Shown here piece after piece: positions 9,127 to 14,519 of a stretch of 34,234 nucleotides of DNA. A program made the position numbers and the translations under genes. The notes below the pieces were generated by a model. It was given only the letters and a program-made list of their open reading frames with translations. It had not been told where the DNA came from and ran no database searches. The stretch is from an uncultured bacterium (GTDB lineage Bacteria > Verrucomicrobiota > Kiritimatiellia > RFP12 > UBA1067), in NCBI GenBank assembly GCA_902761035.1, contig CACWIW010000072.1, forward strand, positions 1 to 34,234, in the 5' to 3' direction. Position 1 is the stretch's first letter; every line of letters starts with the position of its first letter.

Positions 9127-10666
9127 CTGCCGCCCCGCCCTTGGGTTCCTCCTTGACGCCCTTCTCCTTCCATTTCAGCCCCCTGAGAAAAGCGGCAACG
9201 ACATCAAGCTTCACGTCGCCGGGCTTGTGCGTCACGCGGTTCTCGCCCTCGCCTTCTTCCACCTTCTCGGAGTAGAAGAAATCGCGGAACTTCAATACCG
9301 TGTTGTCCGCCTGCTGGAAGCAGTCCTTCTTCGGAAGCTCGTAAGACTTGAACACGTCGCCGTAGAGATAGAAGAGAACCTTGTTGGCGAACTGCTCGGC
9401 TGAAATGTAGCCCGTCGCATCGTCCGCCTTGACGAAGAAGTAGCCGAGCTGTTTGTCCTCGCTCTCCGTCGCCTTTGCGATATGCCCGTTGATCGCCGAC
9501 AGGAAATCCCACCAGTCGAACAGGGAATCCCCGACCTCGATCTTGCGCTCTTTCCAGTTCTGATCATCCGACTTGTCCGGCTTGGCGATCGGCACGTACT
9601 CCCAATCCCACCTTCTCTTGAACGCGCTGTCGATCGGGAACAACGACTGGTCGCTCGTGTTCATCGTCGCCCAGATGTAGAGGTTCGGCGGAAGAACCAG
9701 TTTCTCGCCCGACCTCACCTCGGGAGGGACGCGCTCCTGCGCGTCCGCATCCAGCTTTCCCAGTTCTTCCGCAAGCCATGTCGCGAGGTCGGCGTCGGCG
9801 TCGATCGGATAAGTCGAGTACCCGTCCTTCCCTCGGTCGAGCAGCTGGAACAGATCGCCGAAAATCTGCGCGCAGTTTCCGCGATTAATTTCCTCGATTA
9901 CGAGGACAACGCTCTTGACCTTTCCGTCCGCCTCGGGCTTCGCCATCTCCTGCCACGCCTTCACGTAGGCGTTCATGAACGCCTGCGGACGGAACTTGTA
10001 GGCGATCTTCTCCCCGTCCATCACCGGCTTGTACGCGCCGACGAACGTCGCATAGTCCGAATCCGGGTGGAACGTCGTGCGCACACACGCGGCGACATCA
10101 GGATTCTTGGCAAGCCCATCCACTTTATGCGACTTTCCCGTCCCCGGTGCCCCGTAGGTGATGAGCTGGCGTGGCATTGGCTTACGACCCTTCTTCTCAT
10201 ATTGTATCTCAAGATCGCGCGCTTCCCTGCGTATTGGATCATCGGATTTACTTGCTATTGTTATCTGTCCGACAGGATGGGATTTCCCCGGCATCCAAAG
10301 TAAATGCTTTTTTCCGTCTATCTGGCAAACAAAGATTTCAGCCGTGTTAGCCGCCAACGCTTCTAATGCCGAACGGAAGTTCCCGCTACCACCATAAAGG
10401 GCATTTATCTCAACAGGCTTACGCGAGTTCAAGGCAACCGCGAGCTTTTCTACATTCGCGCCGGTTATACTCTCTACTTTTGTTTCGTCAGTTATCGCTC
10501 CGGCGCTGTTACGACGATATTTCACTGCCCCTGTCTGCCTGTCAACGGACACCAACTGACATTCGCCAGTTGAGCTTCTGCCAATGCTCGCATATTTGTA
10601 CGTCTCTCCAACAGTCAGTGTTGAGAGCGCGTTTATCATGCCTTGAAGCGTTAGTTCGGCCGTCAT
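9110..10666 (-). CDS. McrB-like AAA+ GTPase, restriction subunit
   Basis: This 518-residue protein has an N-terminal DNA-recognition region (1-165) that I do not recognise. An AAA+ module of the McrB type follows: Walker A YGAPGTGKSH (171-180), Walker B VVLVIEEINRG (253-263), the McrB signature MNTSDQS (335-341, equivalent to the MNTADRS GTP-specificity loop) and the sensor/arginine region AFKRRWDWEYVPI (about 348-360). The start ATG at 10666 overlaps the stop of the methyltransferase as ATGA and is preceded by AGGAGGT within that gene's last codons, so translation is probably coupled. It is expected to form hexamers that translocate or remodel DNA and activate the downstream nuclease. Which DNA is recognised, methylated or a specific site, cannot be told from the sequence. 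Confidence 0.88.
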   Translation of the reverse strand: MTAELTLQGMINALSTLTVGETYKYASIGRSSTGECQLVSVDRQTGAVKYRRNSAGAITDETKVESITGANVEKLAVALNSRKPVEINALYGGSGNFRSALEALAANTAEIFVCQIDGKKHLLWMPGKSHPVGQITIASKSDDPIRREARDLEIQYEKKGRKPMPRQLITYGAPGTGKSHKVDGLAKNPDVAACVRTTFHPDSDYATFVGAYKPVMDGEKIAYKFRPQAFMNAYVKAWQEMAKPEADGKVKSVVLVIEEINRGNCAQIFGDLFQLLDRGKDGYSTYPIDADADLATWLAEELGKLDADAQERVPPEVRSGEKLVLPPNLYIWATMNTSDQSLFPIDSAFKRRWDWEYVPIAKPDKSDDQNWKERKIEVGDSLFDWWDFLSAINGHIAKATESEDKQLGYFFVKADDATGYISAEQFANKVLFYLYGDVFKSYELPKKDCFQQADNTVLKFRDFFYSEKVEEGEGENRVTHKPGDVKLDVVAAFLRGLKWKEKGVKEEPKGGAADANPD

Positions 10667-11910
10667 TTCTCAACCTCCTGTAAGAACCTCATGAGTGTTT
10701 GGGCTATACCCTTCGCCGCGACATACGGCACGCCATTGCCAATCGTCTTGAACTTTGCGGAAAGCGGCATGTCCGCGGGTAAGACATATTCCTTCGGTAA
10801 CGACTGTATGGCCAATGTCTCCGCAACGGACATTCGCCGAGCCTTATAAGGATGCAAATGGACTTCATTGTTACCATAGGCTGCGGTTGGAGAGTATCTC
10901 CACCTGTGAACCCGCTTGTAGCATTTTTTGGAGTCGTCTCCCTCCGCAAATGTCTTCATCTTGGCCAATCCTGCACGAGGCGTAAAGTAATCATTCCCGT
11001 TGGGGTGGTTCGCAACGTCATTCTTCTCAAACCAATATTCGACCGTCAGTTCTTCGGGGACATCCGTTGGACGGCGGAGCGCACCGTCTTCAACAAAAGC
11101 ATCTGTCGTTGGCCAACTTATAGAACGAACAACATCCATCGGATATCGGATGTACGACTTCCAAGGGAAATCAAGCAGCCTGCCATTAGTCTTATCAAAT
11201 CGGCCAGCGCAAAGAGACCTCTTCACTCCTACAAGGATAATTCTTTCTCGGTCTTGCGCCGCACCATATTCAAGCGCGTTTATCAAACGAAAATCAACGG
11301 CATACCCCGCTTGTTTCACTTGATTGACTATGTCGTCAAAAAACGCACGATGCTTTGCCGTTTTCCATAATCCCTTCACATTTTCGAACACGAAGAAATC
11401 TGGCTTGTTCAGACAAATCAGATCGATGTAAACCTGCGACAGCCTACCGTGCTTTCCCTTGGACCCTGCTTGTTTCCCTGCAACGGAAAAATCAGGACAA
11501 GGAGGACCGCCGACAAAACCGACGATGTCGCAAGTCTTTTTGGACTTTTTAAGTCGTACCGCTAACTCCCTGCGTGAAGCGTCTGTTTCAAGATATGCGC
11601 AAACATCCCCTGTTTGTAGCCCGAACCGGGGAAGAGGACGTTTCATTTGTTCATGTGAATAGAGATATGCCCTTGAAAAGTTCTTGTCGATTTCATTAGC
11701 CATCATTGGCACGAAACCAACGTCTTCAAATCCGAGATCAAGGAATCCCGCCCCGGTAAAAAATGAAAAGAACCCGATCTTCGACTGTCCTTCGTCACAG
11801 CGTTGAATCCCATCCCCGCTAACGGCGCAGGAGGACGCGCGCCCTCCCACCTTTACGCTATTCGCGGCAGAAACACTACCGCTGTTTTCTTTTTTTGATT
11901 TCCTTTTCAT
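10663..11910 (-). CDS. DNA (cytosine-5) methyltransferase
   Basis: This 415-residue m5C methyltransferase shows its motifs in order: motif I FFSFFTGAGFLDLGFE (47-62, AdoMet binding), motif IV GGPPCPDFS (134-142, catalytic Cys138), motif VI FENVKGL (173-179), motif VIII QDRERIILVGV, a target-recognition stretch, then MSVAETLAIQSLP and motif X IGNGVPYVAAKGIAQTL. It forms an operon with McrB- and McrC-like genes, the arrangement of LlaJI-type restriction systems. LlaJI itself has two methyltransferases and only one is seen here. The base composition is more AT-rich than neighbouring genes, suggesting transfer. The annotated ATG at 11910 has no Shine-Dalgarno and is preceded by a stem that would cover it. 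The first 44 residues are not conserved in this family, so an internal start is possible. Confidence 0.9.
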   Translation of the reverse strand: MKRKSKKENSGSVSAANSVKVGGRASSCAVSGDGIQRCDEGQSKIGFFSFFTGAGFLDLGFEDVGFVPMMANEIDKNFSRAYLYSHEQMKRPLPRFGLQTGDVCAYLETDASRRELAVRLKKSKKTCDIVGFVGGPPCPDFSVAGKQAGSKGKHGRLSQVYIDLICLNKPDFFVFENVKGLWKTAKHRAFFDDIVNQVKQAGYAVDFRLINALEYGAAQDRERIILVGVKRSLCAGRFDKTNGRLLDFPWKSYIRYPMDVVRSISWPTTDAFVEDGALRRPTDVPEELTVEYWFEKNDVANHPNGNDYFTPRAGLAKMKTFAEGDDSKKCYKRVHRWRYSPTAAYGNNEVHLHPYKARRMSVAETLAIQSLPKEYVLPADMPLSAKFKTIGNGVPYVAAKGIAQTLMRFLQEVEK

Positions 11911-12022
11911 GGCCGTGGTGCGGCTGCATCACGGCGGCATGAAAAGAGCGCGTTCTCTTTCTATGCCCTGACCGGGAGCCGTACCACAGGCTCGTCTCGA
12001 ACACACAGGAGAACGCGCCCAT
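11876..12022 (-). CDS. Possible 48-residue leader ORF overlapping the methyltransferase start
   Basis: ATG 12022 opens a frame beginning MGAFSCVFETSLWYGSRSG and ending in a basic tail (EKEIKKRKQR). It stops 35 bases inside the methyltransferase gene in another frame. No ribosome binding site is visible. The same DNA forms strong stems, so the open frame may be incidental. If translated it could couple to, or attenuate, methyltransferase synthesis. Confidence 0.25.
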   Translation of the reverse strand: MGAFSCVFETSLWYGSRSGHRKRTRSFHAAVMQPHHGHEKEIKKRKQR

Positions 12023-12074
12023 GTTGGGCGCATTCTGCTGATGAGTATTCAAGACAAAGCCGTGAGGCTTCTTC
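11911..12074 (-). promoter_or_regulatory. Structured 5' leader of the restriction-modification operon
   Basis: Three stems are visible. GCGCGTTCTC (11948-11957) pairs perfectly with GAGAACGCGC (12009-12018), enclosing a GAGCC/GGCTC hairpin. GCGCCCA-TGT-TGGGCGC sits at 12015-12031 and shares bases with the first stem, so the two are mutually exclusive. An 8-bp stem with one mismatch (GCCGTG..CACGGC, about 11911-11934) lies just before the ATG at 11910. A short AAGCC-GTGA-GGCTT hairpin at 12057-12070 may end upstream transcripts. No gene other than the weak 48-residue frame is present. Confidence 0.5.
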
Positions 12075-12183
12075 TTTGCATTCGACGTATGGAAACGTGT
12101 GGTACTATTTCCGGTCAGGCGTCGTTCAGCAGTTCGCTAAATTGTCTTGTTTATGGTTTTAAATCGATTCCTTGTTTCTCCTT
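12075..12183. repeat. Cassette-boundary repeat, copy 1 (full length)
   Basis: This is the longest of three related copies. Its left 68 bases (12075-12142, from TTTGCATTCGACGTATGG to GCAGTTCGCTAAA) match 13454-13521 with about two or three differences. Its right 66 bases (12118-12183, from GGCGTCGTTCAGCAGTTCG to GTTTCTCCTT) match 14347-14413. The shared core is GGCGTCGTTCAGCAGTTCGC plus TAAA. A minus-strand TATAAT lies just beyond its right end at 12204-12209. It separates the RhuM fragments from the methyltransferase operon. Confidence 0.85.
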
Positions 12184-12203
12184 GCGGGGTTCAAGCGGTT
12201 AAG

Positions 12204-12209
12204 ATTATA
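12204..12209 (-). promoter_or_regulatory. Extended -10 reading into repeat copy 1
   Basis: The minus strand reads TTTTTGGTATAATCTTAACC, the same extended -10 form used upstream of vapBC, recQ and the UDP-glucuronate decarboxylase gene. The RNA would start in or near the repeat and run toward the methyltransferase operon about 300 bases away. Confidence 0.45.
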
Positions 12210-12217
12210 CCAAAAAT

Positions 12218-12490
12218 TCAGCCTTTCTTCCTCGACGATTTGGCAGGCTTTCCATTTCCGCCATATTCTTTGCAATCCGACGTCGCCTTGCGGATTGATT
12301 CGAGGAGGCCTGGGATGATCTCCGCGCCCATCTTCGCGGCGGCGAAGGTGAGGCGGCCTGCGTCCTTGAGCGACGCGCCGGTCCAGAAGATTTCCTTCTG
12401 ATCGACGATGATGAAGCGGTCGTTGTTTAATGTTGTCAATGTGGAAGTGTTGCCAATTCCAATGTTGCCAGTTTTCAATTGTTCCATCAT
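12218..12490 (-). CDS. C-terminal PLD-like fragment of a split RhuM-family protein
   Basis: This 90-residue frame starts at ATGATG (12490 or 12487) after GAGGAGG and overlaps the stop of the upstream RhuM fragment. Residues 23-55 (NDRFIIVDQKEIFWTGASLKDAG, then FAAAKMG) match the (H/N)DRFxIID...GASLKDxG...FxKM tail that RhuM/ORF6N-linked proteins carry at their C-terminus, related to phospholipase-D-like nucleases. The piece that should join the two halves (about 40-50 residues) is missing. In its place is repeat-rich DNA encoding EQLKTGNIGIGNTSTLTTL. It is either a pseudogene half or a coupled two-chain protein. Confidence 0.6.
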   Translation of the reverse strand: MMEQLKTGNIGIGNTSTLTTLNNDRFIIVDQKEIFWTGASLKDAGRLTFAAAKMGAEIIPGLLESIRKATSDCKEYGGNGKPAKSSRKKG

Positions 12491-12552
12491 GCCGCCTCCT
12501 CAATTGGAAATTGGAATTGGCCACTGGCAACATTTACACACTGGCAACATTC
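12429..12552. repeat. Inverted-repeat-rich filler inside the split RhuM gene
   Basis: ATGTTGCCAGT occurs at 12462-12472, and its reverse complement ACTGGCAACAT at 12523-12533 and 12540-12550. Further imperfect CCAATTCC/GGAATTGG and TGTTGCCAATT copies lie between. The two arms surround the stop of one frame and the start of the next. The composition differs from flanking coding DNA, as expected of an insertion or a slippage-grown patch. Confidence 0.7.
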
Positions 12553-13134
12553 CCCATTCGCCACGCCGGGATAGGCGTCAATCACGATCAGCTCCTTCTT
12601 CGCCCGGCGGATGAACTTGATCAAGAGCGACTTCGCGTCCCAGAACTTGTTCTGGTAGAAATCGACCTTCTCCTTCAAATCAACGATTGCCTGATCATGT
12701 TGGGCGAGACGGCGATCCATCTTGTCTTCCAACTGGTTCATGCGAGCATTGAAGGAATATCCCCGCAGCAGATACTCTTTCAGCACACGAGTCGCCCACC
12801 GTCTAAACAGCACCCCGCGCAAGGACTTTACGCGATAGCCGACGGAAGTGACGACTTCAAGGTTGTAAACGACCTCAGGGCGCCCTTTGGCATTTGTTTG
12901 CAAAATATGCAAACAATTCTCCTTGTCCACTTCGCCTTCTTTGAATGCGTTTGCGATATGGCGACTGATAACAGATCGGTCTCTTTGGAACAGATCAATC
13001 ATCTGCTCCTGCGACAACCATACAGTCTCGCCGTCAAAGCGGACGGAAAGCCTTGTCGTATCGTCTGGCTGGTAAATGACGATCTCGTTATTCGGCATGT
13101 TCATTAGTTCCTGCTCCATAACGTCCCCTTTCAT
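12487..13134 (-). CDS. RhuM-family (virulence/Fic-associated type) protein, C-terminally truncated
   Basis: This 215-residue protein has an N-terminal region typical of RhuM proteins: IVIYQPDDTTRLSVRFDGET, VWLSQEQMIDLFQRDRSVISRHI, then DKENCLHILQTNAKGRPEVVYNLEVVTSVGYRV and RRWATRVLKEYLLRGYSFN. A coiled segment follows, and then KELIVIDAYPGVA, after which family members continue into a PLD-like tail. Here the frame turns into repeat-encoded residues and stops. The rest of the tail is in the next small gene. The start at 13134 overlaps the ORF6N stop as ATGA and has GGAGGG upstream. A second ATG at 13119 has AAAGGGGA and may be used instead. Family function is unclear; it is common in mobile and accessory islands. 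Confidence 0.8.
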   Translation of the reverse strand: MKGDVMEQELMNMPNNEIVIYQPDDTTRLSVRFDGETVWLSQEQMIDLFQRDRSVISRHIANAFKEGEVDKENCLHILQTNAKGRPEVVYNLEVVTSVGYRVKSLRGVLFRRWATRVLKEYLLRGYSFNARMNQLEDKMDRRLAQHDQAIVDLKEKVDFYQNKFWDAKSLLIKFIRRAKKELIVIDAYPGVANGECCQCVNVASGQFQFPIEEAA

Positions 13135-13442
13135 CCTGCCCTCCGAAAGCCTTCGCTAAACGCACGCATAGGTACAGAGGAATACTTCATGCTCGCGAAC
13201 CGGTCACAATTTGTGACCAGTTCTTCCATCTCATCCTTTGCCAGAACAAACATGAACTCTGATGGAAATCGACTAGCATTGCGTTTGACAGCCTGATTAA
13301 GGACCTTTGTCTGAACTCCGTAAAGTTCAGCGAGGTCTCGATCTAGTACAACCTGAATTCCACGGACTGTAAATATGCGCGACTTTATGAAGTCGTCATC
13401 TGTCAGCGCCACTACGGCGTGTATGGAGTCTTGTTCTTGCAT
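13131..13442 (-). CDS. ORF6N-domain protein, truncated
   Basis: The start is chosen at ATG 13442, which has AAGGGA seven bases upstream. The earlier in-frame ATG at 13460 lies inside the flanking repeat. Residues show the ORF6N (KilA-N-like DNA-binding) pattern: SRIFTVRGIQVVLDRDLAELYG, then TKVLNQAVKRNASRFPSEFMFVL and the KDE-ME-L-TN region. Family members continue with an AFTExGVAML segment and another 60-150 residues. Here the match stops at AFSEG and the frame ends FRRAG. It is therefore a truncated copy joined directly to the RhuM gene. Such genes are typical of prophages and genomic islands. Confidence 0.75.
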   Translation of the reverse strand: MQEQDSIHAVVALTDDDFIKSRIFTVRGIQVVLDRDLAELYGVQTKVLNQAVKRNASRFPSEFMFVLAKDEMEELVTNCDRFASMKYSSVPMRAFSEGFRRAG

Positions 13443-13453
13443 TAAAATCCCTT

Positions 13454-13521
13454 TTTGCATTCGACGTATGGAAACTTGTGGAACTATTTCCGGTCAGGCG
13501 TCGTTCAGCAGTTCGCTAAAA
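13454..13521. repeat. Cassette-boundary repeat, copy 2 (left half)
   Basis: It matches copy 1 over 68 bases, from TTTGCATTCGACGTATGG to TTCGCTAAA. Beyond it a weaker resemblance continues to about 13563 (GTCTCCTT against GTTTCTCCTT). It lies between vapC and the ORF6N gene, and its left end supplies the unused upstream ATG of ORF6N. Confidence 0.85.
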
Positions 13522-13597
13522 TTCTATTTGGTTAGGGTTTGGCTGACGTCTTATGGTCTCCTTGATGGTTTCAAGATTTGCAAGAGTTTGAAAACTT

Positions 13598-14014
13598 CTA
13601 AAGGTTCTTGAACGGGTTGACTGCCTTTACACTTCCGTACATCTGCCCGTCGTTCAGGTCTTCGGTGAGTATCTCGTCGCAACCGTTCTCCTGCGCTGCG
13701 ACCAGAAGAAGCGAATCGAAGAATTGGATGTTATACCGACCCATAAGCCCAATTGCCATTCGTGTCCACTCCGGCTTCACGGCGACTGTGCTGATTCGCT
13801 CTATCACCTCAAGGAAACCATCGACCTCCTGCGCCGTCTTCTTGAGTTTCTTGAACAATACAGATGTAAACTCGTTAAGGACTTGCGCAGAAATAAGACT
13901 CCCATTCGTGGTCAGCGCCTCCCGAACGATTTCTCTTGAAACCGATTGCTTTGCTGCATCGGCATCGTCTGCAACATACACCAAAACATTTGTATCGATG
14001 AACTTCATGCGCAC
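13598..14014 (-). CDS. vapC: PIN-domain toxin VapC
   Basis: This 138-residue PIN-domain protein has the acidic residues of the RNase active site in place: FIDTNVLVY (Asp7), SAQVLNEF (Glu48), FFDSLLLVAA (Asp100) and LTEDLNDGQ (Asp119). The length is normal for VapC. It overlaps the antitoxin gene by 10 bases, and GAGGTG upstream of the ATG lies inside that gene. By family knowledge it is a ribonuclease that stops translation when free of its antitoxin. It appears intact. Confidence 0.9.
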   Translation of the reverse strand: MRMKFIDTNVLVYVADDADAAKQSVSREIVREALTTNGSLISAQVLNEFTSVLFKKLKKTAQEVDGFLEVIERISTVAVKPEWTRMAIGLMGRYNIQFFDSLLLVAAQENGCDEILTEDLNDGQMYGSVKAVNPFKNL

Positions 14015-14250
14015 GGCACCTCGGGTTCGTACGCATCGGCACGGTTGAACTTATAGGGCTTTGACAGCCTCCCGTGGCTTTGCCTAACAAGACCGTCCAG
14101 TTTAGCCAAGGCCTTGTCCACCTCAGCCTTTCGGGCCAACTCAGACTTGAGGTAGTCAAAGAGGATTTGTTCAAGCGTCGTTCCGCGAAGGTCGGCGTAG
14201 CCCTGCGCCTCCTGCGCCATGGCAGGAGGGAGATCGATCATTATGCTCAT
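14005..14250 (-). CDS. vapB: VapB-like antitoxin
   Basis: This 81-residue protein begins MSIMIDLPPAMAQEAQGYAD, a ribbon-helix-helix type N-terminus, followed by helical and basic residues (LVRQSHGRLSKPYKFNRADAYE) that would wrap the toxin. ATG 14250 is preferred over a TTG two codons upstream. Only a weak ribosome site (AGAGAT) is seen. Immediately upstream lie a perfect 8-bp inverted repeat and a TATAAT promoter, consistent with autoregulation by the VapBC complex. Confidence 0.8.
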   Translation of the reverse strand: MSIMIDLPPAMAQEAQGYADLRGTTLEQILFDYLKSELARKAEVDKALAKLDGLVRQSHGRLSKPYKFNRADAYEPEVPCA

Positions 14251-14286
14251 TTTCAATCTCTACTTTCTTTCATCGTTGGCCAATCC

Positions 14287-14324
14287 CCGCAAGACATCCA
14301 TCTTGCGGATTTTTGCGTATTATA
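14287..14324 (-). promoter_or_regulatory. vapBC promoter and candidate operator
   Basis: On the minus strand TTTTGGTATAATACGC gives TATAAT at 14324-14319 in an extended -10 context. Just downstream CCGCAAGA (14287-14294 on the plus strand) and TCTTGCGG (14301-14308) form a perfect 8-bp inverted repeat with a 6-base centre. It lies at about +4 to +25 of the predicted RNA, a usual place for a toxin-antitoxin operator. Confidence 0.65.
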
Positions 14325-14346
14325 CCAAAACCCGCCGACCTGATGC

Positions 14347-14413
14347 GGCGTCGTTCAGCAGTTCGCTAAATTTTCTTGTTTACGGTTTTAAATCGATTCC
14401 TTGTTTCTCCTTT
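14347..14413. repeat. Cassette-boundary repeat, copy 3 (right half)
   Basis: It matches the right half of copy 1 (12118-12183) from GGCGTCGTTCAGCAGTTCG through TTTAAATCGATTCCTTG to TTTCTCC. It sits between the vapBC promoter and the GH110 gene. A minus-strand TATACT (14437-14432) lies just outside, in the same relative position as the TATAAT beside copy 1. Confidence 0.85.
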
Positions 14414-14431
14414 GGTTCGAGGAACGGGGAT

Positions 14432-14437
14432 AGTATA
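14432..14437 (-). promoter_or_regulatory. -10-like box beside repeat copy 3
   Basis: The minus strand reads ATGCTATACTATCC. It is followed about 20 bases later by AAAGGAGAAAC, a perfect ribosome site with no start codon in reach. It looks like a promoter plus leader whose gene has been lost, or a conserved part of the repeat module. Confidence 0.4.
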
Positions 14438-14519
14438 GCATTTTTAGGGGGAAGAGGGTAGGGGGTAGTGGTTTGTGTGCGGGTGGAAGCGTCTCCGTTC
14501 ATATTACAAGTAAACGGCA

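Noticed and set aside
12075..14413. Classical integron attC sites
   Set aside because: The repeats lack the GTTRRRY/RYYYAAC core pair and a long imperfect palindrome, and no integrase gene is in the window. Only the cassette-like layout is kept as a finding.
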